NCBI GenBank assembly: GCA_022559985.1
Contig: JAFJTR010000013.1
Location: 372,001 to 436,000 of the forward strand
DNA: 64,000 nt
From: Parastagonospora avenae f. sp. tritici 18332-5
Taxonomy: Eukaryota > Ascomycota > Dothideomycetes > Pleosporales > Phaeosphaeriaceae
Reading direction: 5' to 3'
The translations under genes were made by a program, and so were the position numbers. The notes beneath the pieces were generated by a model. It ran no database searches, was not told where the DNA came from, and worked only from the letters and a program-made list of their open reading frames with translations. Shown one piece after another: positions 30,266 to 41,871 of this stretch (its first letter is position 1; each line of letters starts with the position of its first letter).

Positions 30266-30643
30266 ATGAGCAGCACTACCGCCCCTAAACCACGCGAAAC
30301 CTCCAAATCTACTTCCCGCACCAAAGCCAAGCCTACAAAAACGACCACGGCGCCGAAGAAGAGCGGTGTCCAGCAAACTACTAACCCAACCATCGCGCCG
30401 AAGAAGAACGGTGTCTAGAAACCCACTACCACCTCGACCACCGCGCCGAAGAAGAGCAGCGCCCAGAAAATCACCACCCCAGCCACCGCGCCGAAGAAGA
30501 GCATTACGCAGAAGACCATCACTCACGTTGCTCCCCCACATCAAGCTAAGCCCATGAGCGAGATAGACGAGATCAAGGAGTGGCTACGTCACAATCCAAT
30601 CAAGAGCAATATAGAAGAGCTCGAGAATCGGATACCTAGGTAG
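30266..30643 (+). pseudogene. APKK-repeat basic protein with in-frame TAG
   Basis: Starts MSSTTAPKPRETSKSTSRTK and runs 50 codons to a TAG at 30416-30418. The same frame continues 75 more codons to 30641-30643 and still reads as the same protein. Four repeats of about 15 residues begin APKK, at about residues 29, 44, 60 and 75. The codon after GlyVal or SerAla is CAG in repeats 1, 3 and 4 but TAG in repeat 2. The end (MSEIDEIKEWLRHNPIKSNI) looks like a short helix. Lys/Pro/Thr-rich APKK repeats resemble histone H1-like tails, suggesting nucleic-acid binding (inference). Either the gene is freshly broken by one C-to-T change or the stop is read through. Confidence 0.55.
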
Positions 30644-31452
30644 GGTAGCCAACGATGATGGGATATAGAGGCAGGCTGTGCTGAAGAGCAAGACAAGTGC
30701 GCTTGAGGAATGGATAGCCTACGATGATGAGAAGAAGGTAGAGAGGAAGAGGAAGAAAGCGGAATACAGTGGAGTATCAGCATTGGTACTTTGAGCGATG
30801 CGAGGACATGATTTAGCTCACCTCTACTGTTATGCGAGTATGCAATCCCACAGTTACATTTAGTTGGGTTGCCGCTTCGAGTGTGACATGCTTGGTCTAC
30901 CCGTCAGTTCATCATCTTTGCATGCCATGTACAAAATCACTCTACCTTCCCCTCACCACTGACTTCGAATTCCTAGCTCTCCGCTGCACTTTCACTGACG
31001 TCTTCTATAACCATGCAGTCAAGCGCGCTCCTCTTCACCCACGGGTAGTTCACACATTCCCTCATACAGTCACATTCAATGTCCCGACTCTTCACTGCAC
31101 TTCGACTCTTCACCACACTCCGTCAGAGCAATCGATTCCAGTCACACGCTCTCGTCCAGCCACCCTCTGCGATTCACATCCCCCAACGCCACAACTATTC
31201 ACGCTCGCAGATTCACACCCACCGATTCACTCATCGCCGGTATGTAAACCCCCCTTGCACCTTCTCTTCTACAACTTCATACAAAGCCAGCCTTCTTCCA
31301 CTTGCACACAGAAACCATCAAACTCACACAACAGATCCTCACACACAAACTATCAGAGACACGCACGAACTCATATACCGAATTTCCATATATTCGCATA
31401 CCACAATTCCTAATCCCACGAAACACATCCCACACTACACACCCACATCACG
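30644..31452. other. CT/CA-rich leader region
   Basis: Strongly pyrimidine- and CA-rich from about 30960. A 193-codon frame at 30832-31413 is low complexity (His/Thr/Ser/Pro) and I take it as a by-product of this composition. It probably holds the promoter and leader of the gene at 31453. Confidence 0.45.
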
Positions 31453-31665
31453 ATGAGCAGCTCCAACACCAACACCAACAAGCCCAAGAGCACCGCCTCG
31501 CGCGCTATCGAGAAATCGAAATCCAAGGACACTCACAACACGTCCAAGAGCAGCGGGCCAACGAGCAATCCAGGCTCACAGAAGGCGTCGTCAGGTACGG
31601 GCAAGAAAGATGGTGGGTTCGGGGGCGGGCAAGGAACTGGGGTGACGATGCCATACAACGGATGA
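31453..31665 (+). CDS. Small Ser/Lys-rich disordered protein, 70 residues
   Basis: Starts MSSSNTNTNKPKSTASRAIEK. This resembles MSSTTAPKPRETSKSTSRTK of the 30266 gene: MSS, then a (A/N)-x-PK-type pair, then Ser-Arg. The middle is Ser/Lys/Thr-rich and the C-terminus Gly-rich (DGGFGGGQGTGVTMPYNG). It has no Cys, no signal peptide and no domain. The ATG follows a long CT/CA-rich leader, as is common for expressed fungal genes. Confidence 0.5.
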   Translation: MSSSNTNTNKPKSTASRAIEKSKSKDTHNTSKSSGPTSNPGSQKASSGTGKKDGGFGGGQGTGVTMPYNG

Positions 31666-32113
31666 TTCATCATATCACATCACATAGCCCCGTCAAGTCC
31701 AGACAATTTTGGAATATATTCATGTAGCATTAAATCTGACTACCGTTTCAATACAATCCCACGTCGCAGCATCCATAACGCCCATTCCCTAACAATGCTG
31801 GGTATGTTCATGGAAAAGAGTAAGAAAGGAAAATGAATCCCCCGACCACTATGCCAAACCAAGGAGATTCGTGAAAGGGGCGCGGGTATTAAATACAATC
31901 GTAATCTCCGACGGAGAAAAGAATAGTATTGGCCAGGTTTGTGAAGTTGGTGTGAAGGATGTACTTGGTGAAGAATGAGTTGGTGATGTGCTTGAGCGGG
32001 GAATGTGCGAGTAGCGATGGTGGAATGAGTCGACTTTGAAATCCAACGAGGACAACAGCAACGACAACGACGGATGTGAGGCATATCAATGATCCTGCCC
32101 CAGTGAGCCGTCA
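31666..32113. other. Intergenic
   Basis: No supported gene. Small frames on the minus strand at 31740-32117 are unlike known proteins. Confidence 0.4.
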
Positions 32114-32314
32114 TCAACTTGTGAAAACGTCATCATCTTGTGAAAAGCCCCAGTCACTGCCGCTCCAGGCCCACGGTACATCCGGCGGCCTCGATGCGTT
32201 TGCTGCGGTACTCGTAGCAAACGGTCCAAACAGCGACGTGTTGCCTTCGTCGTCAATGGGCCCCGAAGAGATATGAAGATCGCTCTCAGATGACGACGGT
32301 TCGGATGCAGACTC

Positions 32315-33732
32315 CTAAAGCTGTTGTATTTGCCGCTGAGGTGGATGAAGCAAGGGACCGAAGAGATCAGGACTGTTCGGACGAGATAATTCGCGTATGG
32401 CAGTGTCGTGTTGAAGACGGTCCTCTAGAGCTGAAAGACGCCGCGCAAGCGGAGAAAGCTCTTCAGGGGGGAGCGCATCCACAATACTTTGACTAGGTCC
32501 AGCGCTCTGGCTCGCACTAGACACTCGCTGTCAGCACCTCGACAACTCAAGCACTTTCATGACGTCTAATGGTACCGCGGCGGAGTTCCCTGGCTACTAG
32601 GCACGCCGTTGCCTTGTTGTGGCTGGTACTCCAACTCGCGCTTCATTGTGTCGAGCGTCTGGGGGAAGTAGGGCTCAACACCGTATGTCTTGAGGTAGTT
32701 GGCAGTCTTCTCGATGCGCTTGATCTCGCGCTGCACGCTCCACTCTTCGCCCTCGCCGAAGCGGCGGGTGACGACGTCGACCATGGCGGTGTCGAGTCTT
32801 GCGTAGAAGTCGCGGCGGGCTGTGATGTCGCTGGCGTCGGCACTGTCGATGCCGCCGTGTGAGTTGAGGTTACCGCCCAGCTTAAGAACGAGGTCAAATG
32901 CGTGGCGGGGACCTTGTGGGAGCAGAGCTAGCCGCTGGATGTCGGGCAGGAACTTGAGCATTGCTGAAGCGAAATGTGATGATGAGATGGAGTCGTTGAG
33001 GTCGTCCTGGAGACGGTGCAAGTCGAAGTTAACGATGGTAATTTTGCGGTCGAGCTGGGCGTTGAGTGCCACGGCAGCGTCCGGTGTAGTGGTATCCATG
33101 ATCTTAGCGATAGAGGGGGGTACATCTGCAGCAGATTAGCATGTGATTCAGAGACATGACAGGAGGACTCGTACCAGGTCGCAATCCACGCTTATCGATC
33201 CAGCCGTGCACCTCTGCGCGCTGCTGCTCGAGCTGGTCAACCCAGGCCTGCATGTCGGCAAGCTGTTGCTCCAGCTGCTCGATCTTCTCTGTGTAGGGTG
33301 CAATGGCCTGGTTGAAGGCCGCCGCCAGCAGATCGGGCATGGGCGCGGGCTGCATGCCGCCGCCCATAGCAGGGACTCGGTGGTTCATCTGGGGCGGCAT
33401 TGAGTTCTGACCGTTGGACATGCCGCGAGTTGGGAGAGTCGTTTCCTGAGGCTGCTGGGGGCGCGGGTACATGTCGACCTCTTCGGTCGGCGAGGTGGGC
33501 TGTTGCTGGTGCGATTCCTTTCGGCTGCTGTCGGGACGGTTCTCTGAGCCGTAATCAAAGGATTGTGAGCGAGGACCTTGTTCTTCGACGTAGGAATTGG
33601 CCTGGGACTGTACGATTAGTTTCTGACAATTTCAGGCGTGAGGACAGCGCAACATACCCTTGAGCGCTAAAAAAGTTAGTAACGGAACACGATCGATAGC
33701 AGAAGAGGGGAACTTACACGTTTGAAGAACAT
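32315..33732 (-). CDS. Conserved-looking coiled-coil protein, unknown function
   Basis: Five exons, 33732-33718, 33666-33658 (9 nt), 33607-33175, 33125-32576 and 32516-32315, give 402 residues to TAG at 32317-32315. The start is MFFKRRSRSQANSYVEEQG. A Pro/Gln/Met-rich stretch follows, then a coiled coil (about 132-168: YTEKIEQLEQQLADMQAWVD), then a helical domain with IVNFDLHRLQDDLNDSI, LKFLPDIQRLALLPQGPRHA and REIKRIEKTANYLKTYGVEP. Beyond the stop, the same frame stays open for 66 codons (32314-32117) with coding character, ending PWAWSGSDWGFSQDDDVFTS. I do not recognise the family. The last intron (59 nt, CTGAC branch, CTAG end) is inferred from frame continuity. Confidence 0.65.
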
Positions 33733-34560
33733 TATGAAGAAGGAAGCGGATGCAGGTGCGAGCGATAGAAGGCGCGATTATATGGCGCAGCGGATGATTG
33801 CGAAAAATTACGCGGCTGGGGACGCGGGCGAAGGCCTGCGATTACTTGTAGAGAAAGCCGTGGCTGGTGTTGGGCGGAAGGTGGTTGGGGAGCTATCGGA
33901 CCACTTTTGACCTCGACCTTTTGCTGTCGCACACCAGTTTCGCGAATGGAAGATCAGTGATGGAATTAATGCGACAATACGATGCACGAGACACAATTTA
34001 TAAAGCCACGCCGCTGCAGAGATTGTTATGGTTGCACGACGCCATGCAATACCGTTCAGAACGGTGCTGAGGAGAGTGAAGCTCGGGCCACGAGTCCCCG
34101 CCTCCCGAAGTTAGTTTCCTTCGCTACCACCCACCTCTATTGATGCGCTTCCAGCCTTGCCGTCGGCCCGTCCTGGATGCTGCAGTGCGATGGCCATGAG
34201 AGCTTCAAGGGAGCCCCGAACGACAATAATTTTATAATTACGCGTCCTAGGAACATATCTTGATCAACTGGAATTTCGAGGTCGCCATGCCCATGTCCTT
34301 TCTCTAGCATGTGCCCGACTAAGACCTGCGAACACGTAGGCTACCCACTGTTTGACCATCTAGCGTTCGGAGAAGGATATGCGTGCGGTGCGGCACTAAA
34401 GTTGCCAGAAAAGCATTCTCTCGCAGTAGCAGTACCGTAGAACCCCCCAGAATAGATCCGCGTGAGGGCTTGTCTTTGGTTGATACTGGGCAGTGTATGG
34501 ATCATAGATGCATTAATCGCACATTTACCGAAGAACTGGGTATACCTAACACGCAAACTC
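33733..34560. other. Intergenic
   Basis: Upstream of the coiled-coil gene and downstream of MCD4. The frames on both strands are short and mostly lack support. Confidence 0.4.
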
Positions 34561-37500
34561 TTATTCCATCTTACCATTGACCTTTCCGTTCGAATCCCCA
34601 CTAGCCTTCCCATTCCCTTGTATGATCGTCTTCCCCCCAAACTCCACCCCCCTAATCATGACCTCACTCACCAGCTCCAGCCCCGCAACAAACACCCCCA
34701 GCAAGCTTGCAATAACAAAGTGACTTATCGTCGTGCCAATGTCCAACCAACTGCCCTCGTCCTTGACCATGTAGAAGAAGGACAGCGTCATGACGTCGCT
34801 GACTGCCATGACCACCATGAACAACGCACTCGGGGCGACGCCGAGGCGCATGTTGAGTAATCCAAACACGCTGGAGAGGAAGGCGAATGGTACCATGAGT
34901 TTGACCATGAGCAGTGCGCCTTGGCTGAAAGGGTCGAAGACGGGGACGAGGCGGTAGACGGCGTCTAAGCTGAATGACGAGACTGAAGCGATGTTCGATG
35001 CGGAGAAGAATGCTGACTGGATGAAGTAGAAGAAGAACAGTGCGATGCGGGCATCTGCCAGCGTCAAGCTTCTGTAGCCGCCGTTCTTGATTGCGTCGAT
35101 TCGACCGTCGAAATAAGGCTGAAGCGAAGACGATTCGGAGACCTCCAATTCGGTATCAGCAAATACAAAGGGAGCAGCAGCCTCTACTGGGGGCTTGACT
35201 GAGATTGCTGTTGCAGCGCCTGTCTTCGATCCATTCGTGGTGTGTAAGTAGACCTGGTGCTCGAGACGCATCCAGCTGAAGAGACAGAGGCAGAATGCAA
35301 AGTAGAAAAGACCCTCGTATGAAATCGTGAGGATGATAAAGGTTGGTGCGAACTGCAGGAATATGACGACAAGGCGGTGGATGTAGTTGCTGTTTGGATA
35401 GAGACGGTGGAGTTGTGAAACGAAAAACGACACGAAAAGTGTTGCGCGGCCGACTGTAAGGACACCAAGGGGCAGACCTTGTCGGGCTTGGATGTAGCCA
35501 ATGCTGCTCTTGGTAACGATCATAGAGAGCAAGACGAGACCAAGCTGTATGCTGAGGACGACGCGCGACTTGTAGTCTAGTCCAGGCTCAGCGAGTTCGT
35601 CAGTCGAACATGTCTCTGCAAGGATGCTCTTCTCAAAGAAGAGGTAGAGCGCGCCAACGGCGAACATCAATGCGCCGCCGAGCATGATCAGTGTAGTGCT
35701 CTCAGCCTTGTTCGCTGGAAGCAGAGTAAAGACGCTCATGGTGAGACACGACAGAACCCACGTCACCACAGTACCAATGTTCTTCTTCAAGAACTCCTGA
35801 CCATAAAGCGCTGGCCACGCAGCAGCAGCGATGTAGCAAACGGTGTATATCTCTCTTATGAAGTAGCTTTGGACCTACATCAACGTTAGTCTGTATGATC
35901 CTCCTGTGTAGTTGAGAACGTACCAAAGCCTGAAGGAGTCCAAAGAATCCAACCACCGACAAGACCAGCTTGGCGATGTCGGTGCGTGACGAAACATGCC
36001 CAAAAAGGCTGCTGCCGCCCTTGATCAATGATGACCGACGAACAAAAATCTCTTCCCAAAACATGACAGGAAAGAAAGCATAGACGTAATACACTATCGG
36101 AGACTGCTGCTTGAATAGTACACCATAAAGTGCAACGAGGACAGAGGAGAAAGCGGCGATGCTAGCCGTAGTCCGCTGTGCCGGTACTTCCTCAGTAAGG
36201 ACGTGGATATCGATGACAGTCGTGATGGCAAAGACAATCCAGCCAACATATCCGAACGTGATCAAAGTCCGCAGGAAGAGCCAGTCGTACGTCTGCAAAT
36301 ACCTCAAACCTTCGAGCCCAAGACCAATGAGGTCGTAAGTTTGACGAATAGCTTCGTCCGCATTCCCAGCATTAATCGCCTGTTTTATCACAGACACACG
36401 ATACTCTGCCGAGTGCGTGTCATCGCCTAATCCAGGGAAGGGCTTGTAGCGGATCTCCGTGGACTTCTTGATGTCTTCCTTGACGTGATACATTTCCAGT
36501 ATTTCTTGGGCGTTGACAAGGAGAGCTTGCGCTTTCGAAATCGGATCAGCATCGAGGTACGACAGTGGGACTACACCAACGTTATTGGTGGGGAAGTCAA
36601 GTCCGACCAGGTAGGCCATCAGAGCTGCAACATCCGCCTGATCCACATCATGACGCTCGATCGAGTCGAGATTCCAGTCTGACGAGAATTTGTCTCCATG
36701 CCCAGGGGCTATGCCGGACTCAGTCTTGTTCGGTGTTGCGATTCCAGCACCCCACGCAACGAGCGGCGTACGTGTATTATCCGGATGTCCATCCCCATGA
36801 CTACCCCAATCACTCATACCATGGTCTGCGGTGAATATGAAAGCTGTCTTGTCATCGTCGTAGAACTCCTCGATAATCTTGGTGATCTCCTGAACTCCGC
36901 GATCCACAATCTGGATGTTCTGCAGGTACTGCCACGAGTACGGACGATGCGCGTGTCCTGTTGTATCCAGTCCAAGCAAATGCAGAAAGAAGACGTTCTT
37001 CTCCTGCCTCAATTGCGCATCCAGCGTCGCATTGGTCTTCGCATCCGCAAACAGCTGCTTGACCCGCTCAAACACCCACTCGTCCAGAACCCAAGCGTCC
37101 TTCGAGGAGTCCTCAAACTCGGCTTCGTAGCAGTATGCGTCCACTCGTCCTTCAACAGCACCCGTAGAAAACATGGGTAAGATATCCGGACTGCCCCAAC
37201 TCCATGTATGATGGCTCCGATTGAACACACTGTCAAAGTTGACAGGGTTGAGCTTCCATCCTGTCGTAACCGCTGAGACATCTTCGTATAGGCCTGCAAT
37301 AAGTGCAACATGTCCTGGTCTGGATTCCGTAGGTACGCGCGTATGCGAGACACCGAACGTGCCGCTTTTGAGTACTTTAGAGCGGAGGAAGGGCGCAAGA
37401 GGGCGGGGATCGCTTGAGTTCCCAGTGAGGGGTGTGGGCGGATTGGGGTCCGGATCTGATGCAATTGAGTTAGAGTGAAAGTGGAGAGTGTATGGAGGAA

Positions 37501-37814
37501 CTTACCTGGAAAGCTCTGAAAGGCTTTATCCGCCCGAAGGCCATCCCCTTCTCCCATTAGCAAGCCTCATCTTTCCTCCCGCACACATCCACATACCAAC
37601 ATACAACACCAATCGCTTCGCCGGCGCCTGCGTCTCCACCCGATGCTCACGCATCCCATGCACAATAGGGCTCGTGAAGTAAATCGAGAAGCACTGACTC
37701 AAAATTAATTCACGCTTCCAGACAACAACCAATTGCACAACTTACAGAGTATATATACACGAGATGGAAAACCACCGCGAGCAGCAGAAACGCGTACCGC
37801 CTGAGCTGCGCCAT
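34561..37814 (-). CDS. MCD4: GPI ethanolamine phosphate transferase 1 (Mcd4/PIG-N)
   Basis: Five exons, 37814-37746, 37693-37597, 37547-37506, 37455-35924 and 35874-34561, give 1017 residues. The N-terminal membrane anchor (AFLLLAVVFHLVYIYS) is followed by the luminal phosphodiesterase domain: LVLYVGDGLRADKAF (about 52-66), FGVSHTRVPTESRPGHVALI and FIFTADHGMSDWGSHGDGHP, with metal-binding Asp and His intact. About 13 membrane helices fill residues 470-1000. The VGDGLRADK junction decides the exon-3 acceptor. Mcd4 is known to add phosphoethanolamine to the first mannose of GPI anchors in the ER, an essential step for anchoring wall proteins. Exon count and length are normal for the group; the C-terminus is a short Gly/Asn/Lys tail. 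Confidence 0.93.
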
Positions 37815-38287
37815 GGTGAATGTGTCGAAGGAGCGGATGTCTCGCGAGGAGACGGGGTGTTTGTGCTTGTTGGACTGGGGCACCAAGATGGTTCAAGAGG
37901 ACGCGACCATGAAGGTGTCCCTGCCAAGACTTGCTGGTTATGTGACGCTAGGTGACTTCTCCTTTCTGGGGTCGACGGCGCGGGAATCTGGTAAGGTGAG
38001 GGGACAAACTGGAGCGCAGACTACATGTAAATCTTTCTATCAGACCCATATCGCTCTTCGAATGCCAATGCGCGGGGCAAGGTGGCATGAATAGAGATGG
38101 TGGTGCGCTGTCCGAAAGAGGAAACACCGAGCTCCGCAGTCATCATTTGCCAGGACGGACCGACACAACATCACTTCGCAGTAAGACCTGATTGCGTATC
38201 TTGCTTTCAATTTATTCCCGCTTGCAAACTACCAAGTTCTACCAACAGCGATGAACAAGCCTTTCAGTTATTTGGATGTACTGCACT
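37815..38287. other. MCD4 promoter side and GDI1 3' end
   Basis: 473 bp with no supported gene between two minus-strand genes. Confidence 0.4.
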
Positions 38288-40046
38288 CTACTCCTCGACA
38301 TTGAAGTTCGCGCCTTCCCTCAGACCCTCAACAACCAGCTCCTGGCCTTCAGCACGCTTGTATATGTCCTTGATGTCATCTGCGATATCATTAACATGGA
38401 TCTGTAAAGTCCTTGGTACTCCAGCTTACCGGTGGTGGTCTCGAAGTGGCTCGTTGCATCGTAGCTCTTGGACATGAAGATGTTGTCGTTCTCACCACTC
38501 TCGAGCGGCTCGTACAGAGGAATGGGCTGGCCAAGGAACTGCTCCTCGATCTTGCCGAGGCGGTCTAGACCGGCCTTGAGCTCGAGGTGGTGGTTGCTGT
38601 CTGACTCGGCAATGGTTGAGACAATGGCGATGTAGTAACCCTTGGGGCAGACGTTGTGCGCGGATGAGACAACGGCGATGTAAATATCTGTAGGACATCA
38701 GCAAGAAAAACGTGATCGAGCATCAAAGCACTCACCGTGCTTGCGTCCGACCTGCGACTGGGGGATGATCAGCTGCAGGGAGTCGGCGTCAGACGTGTTG
38801 GGGATGGGGTGGTTGAGAATGCAAATGGCCTTGATGAGATGGCCAGTGACGCGCGCCTTACTGGGGAAGTATGAGGGGTCGGCGAGAATCTTCTTTGCCT
38901 TGGTCTCGAACTTCATGCCGGGACCGGTGTCATCGCGCTCCTTCATTGTAGCCTTGATACCGACGACCTTGCCGCCCTCGTACAGGAACTCGTCAACATC
39001 AGTATTGAGCATGTAGGTACCGCCATAGATGGCGGACAGACGCGCGAAGCCCTGAGGAAGCTCTCCCAAACCGTAGAGCGGGTAGATGTATGGAGACTTG
39101 CCATATCGGGCCATGGAGTTGACGTATAGTCGGATGCGCTCGATAGCATCATTCGCGGTGCCCTTCTGCTCGATGTAGTCGTCGGTCGGGTAGAGAGCCA
39201 TGGAGTGGCCCACGAAGTCGCGGGTGGTAGCCTCGAGGCCGAATTTATCGTACACATCCTTCATAGTGATGTTCTTGATATCGAGGCCTGTATACGATGG
39301 TCAGTCCACTATGCACAAGTTGCAAGGCACATTGTACACGCACCCTTGTGGGTCGCTGGGTCGTCCTCCTTGTATGCGCCGATGAACTCCAGAAAGTTCC
39401 TCGCTCGTCGCTTCTCAAACAATCCCATCAAGGGCGATCGCAGAGCCTCGCCGGCATCTGATGGCACCTTTGCGACCGTCGCTTTTGCGCCGTTGCCTTG
39501 CTGGACGTAGCTACCAGCAATCTGCTTGAACTCGAGGTATTTTGTGACGTCGGTCGACACGAGGATGTTGGTGAGCTCTCCGTTTGCCATGAGGAGCTTG
39601 GGGACGAGGTCGATGTTCCAGTCGTTCACGCGGCCGTACTTCTTCCATGGCTCGCCTTCGGTCTGTCCGTATCTCTTGAAGAGCTATAATGATGTAAGTG
39701 CGTATTCGAAGCATAGACGGCTACGTGTACGTACAGCTTCGATGTTGAGCGAGGCCGCCTCACTGCGTCATGTTAGCGCACTGTACTCTGGGGTTGCTTG
39801 TCCAGGTACTTGCCCGCCGTAGTGATCATTACGGTCGATGTGAAGGACTTTCTTGCCCTTGACACTGAGAACACTGAAGATGTGTCAGCTATTCGTCTTG
39901 TCGCAAAGGCGCACGCGTGTTACCCTGAAAGCACGCATTCAGTGAGACCTGCGAGTTGTTAGCCTTTGATGTCCGCGGCAGTTCAGCGGGGTAGTCCCAC
40001 CTGTTCCCAGAACTACAACGTCGTACTCGGGCGCGATCTCGTCCAT
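38288..40046 (-). CDS. GDI1: Rab GDP-dissociation inhibitor
   Basis: Eight exons, 40046-40001, 39948-39924, 39873-39814, 39762-39735, 39683-39344, 39287-38736, 38687-38430 and 38379-38288, give 466 residues. The joined start, MDEIAPEYDVVVLGTGLTEC then VLSGVLSVKGKKVLHIDRND and HYGGEAASLN, is the dinucleotide-fold signature of GDI/REP proteins. The central region (NDWNIDLVPKLLMANGELTNIL, read in two parts, and GFARLSAIYGGTYMLN) and the end (HFETTTDDIKDIYKRAEGQE) complete the fold. GDI is known to pull GDP-bound Rab GTPases off membranes and recycle them. The third intron starts with GC (GCAAGT). The last intron must end at 38380, because the nearer CAG would cause a stop. Confidence 0.92.
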
Positions 40047-40591
40047 GATTGCGGTTTAGTATTTGCGAATGAAGTTGGATTAGGGGACTGTGTGTTGTTT
40101 ACTGAAGCTTGATGGGCAAGTGTTGGCGGTGTGAGGTGCCTGATGCGGGAAAGCGGTGGGGGTATCGCTGTAGCTTTAGACTAGTACCGTCTTGAGGCTC
40201 CTCGACTTTATGCACTGCACATCTATGATCCACTCGAAGAATAATGCCTGTGCTTGGGTCAATGGATAATCCGCTTGAATAGGCAGTGCCATCTTCCGCT
40301 AAGGCATTCTCAGATAAACAATATGTCGATGCATGCATATGTTCCTCATTGTGCAACGGCAACAGCTCGAATAGCTGCTTGCGCATGGTATTGTACAAGT
40401 ATCCGTGCCTCTAGAGATCTCCCTCTTCACCTGCACTTTGCAGTGTACTGTGCAATGACTATATGCCCTCAGACAGCCAAAGATGGCCGACTCTGACGTG
40501 GGCAAAGCCCCCCCCCCCAGTGTGCATTCCGCCACCCTGCAAGTGACACCTTCCTGCTGGCCCAGACAATCTAACGCTGTGATGTGAGTCG
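40047..40591. other. Intergenic, includes a C11 run
   Basis: Between GDI1 and MRPL4. A run of eleven C at about 40508-40518 is a likely sequencing or replication slip site. No gene seen. Confidence 0.45.
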
Positions 40592-41414
40592 CTACGATCG
40601 AATGTTGCTCGGAGGGTCGGCGACGTCTGGTTCAAAAGCGTCCTAAGAAAGATGTTAGCATGATCCCACCCCGTGACGTAGTGTGTACACACATAAGCTG
40701 GCTCGACGAATTGCGGGCCATCTGTCCTGGACAAGTCGATACTTGGGTCCTGCTTGGCAAGCTCGACTGCCTCTACGTATGCCTGGTGCCGCTCAGAAAG
40801 CGTATCCAGGATGGCCTTCATCGTCTCCTGCACAACCGTGTCTCGGTCCTTGTTTTCCTGATCACCATATCCAGCGTCAAGACGTGCTCGCTCGATCTTC
40901 TCGGTGGCTAGGCGGTTCCGTTCCTTCACACATACCCACCACAATTGGTGCAATGCATCCCAGTCTTGATTGCGTAGTTCGCCTATAGTCCATGCTCGTC
41001 CTGTCATTGTCAGCCACTGGCAAGGGCCGCAACCGGTTTGTAGCATATACCATGTCTGCTCTCATCGACAGGCGTCTGTAAAAGCTGCTTTTCCTTGAAG
41101 AAGTCCCACAAGCCATGGTCCGCTGTGCCTGTGACTTTCTCTGTGATGGGTACTGGCTTCGGTATCCGCTCCCTAGAGTCCTTTTTGGGTAGAACAGAGA
41201 GTGTCTGCCTCCTTCTAAGACCTGTTCCCCGTACTGCTGAGACTCCCCTGTTGGAGTTATTGTCCTTTCTGCATCTTATGGGCGATGTGGAGAATCGTGC
41301 GGCAGGAGCGCTGCGTATACACGGCGCAGAAGGGAGGAGGAATGCGAGGACGGATTCGGTCGTCCTAATAGATGCAGCGCTGGGTCGCATTACTCGGTTG
41401 TGTATGGTAGTCAT
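40592..41414 (-). CDS. MRPL4: Mitochondrial large-subunit ribosomal protein uL29m
   Basis: Three exons, 41414-41051, 41000-40693 and 40642-40592, give 240 residues. Residues 1 to about 50 are Arg/Ser/Ala-rich, a mitochondrial presequence. The core reads HGLWDFFKEKQLLQTPVDES, then RHGRAWTIGELRNQDWDALH, QLWWVCVKERNRLATEKIER and ETMKAILDTLSERHQAYVEA. This is the MRP-L47/uL29m pattern (GRxWxxxELRxKSxxDLHxLWYV-like). It is known to sit at the peptide exit of the mitochondrial ribosome. The last exon (17 codons with stop, ending DPPSNIRS) is small and its donor is less certain than the others. Divergent from the bZIP gene. Confidence 0.85.
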
Positions 41415-41871
41415 TGTGTTGCTAGACTGCGCCTCGTTGACTGTGGGCGGGATTATATGCACCTGCTGCGGACCGCTGCACCAAAAGTTGGACGGGTCCG
41501 TGCACGACCGACGGATGTGACGATGCAACCTGACCAAATTCGACTGAAAGAGTTGACTTGTTGACCGCAGATATTCATATGCGGGAGAAAAGAACCAGGG
41601 CCTTCCTGATACATTCTCTGCGCAGCGATGCGATGTATGACCTCGGGCTACCGCATGTGCTGTTGTTGCGCCCTCGCAGCTGACAACTTGCAGCATGCAA
41701 ATCCAAAATTATACCAAAGAACACATGCTCGGTTTAGACCGAAAATCATAGACTCGCGCGCAAATACAACCAATCCTGTACGCTTGTATGTGAACTTGCG
41801 TCACGCTGGGTTGAGTTACATGGTCCGTCTCCACTAGGCTTGTAAGACGCGGAACAGGGTAGCGTGGCTGA
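41415..41871. promoter_or_regulatory. Divergent region of MRPL4 and the bZIP gene
   Basis: Holds several short ATG-started frames toward the bZIP gene (for example at 41694, MQIQNYTKEHMLG, and at 41819, MVRLH) and a TTGCGTCA site near 41795, close to the TGACTCA-type site bound by Gcn4-class factors. A TATAAA lies at 41898-41903. Which of the short frames are transcribed depends on the true start. Confidence 0.4.

Noticed and set aside
30832..31413. 193-codon Ser/Thr/Pro/His-rich frame
   Set aside because: Low complexity follows from a CT/CA-rich leader; other frames in the same stretch are open too.
34601..34640. GTTCGAATCCCC resembling a tRNA T-arm
   Set aside because: It lies in the MCD4 coding end, and no acceptor or anticodon arms pair around it.
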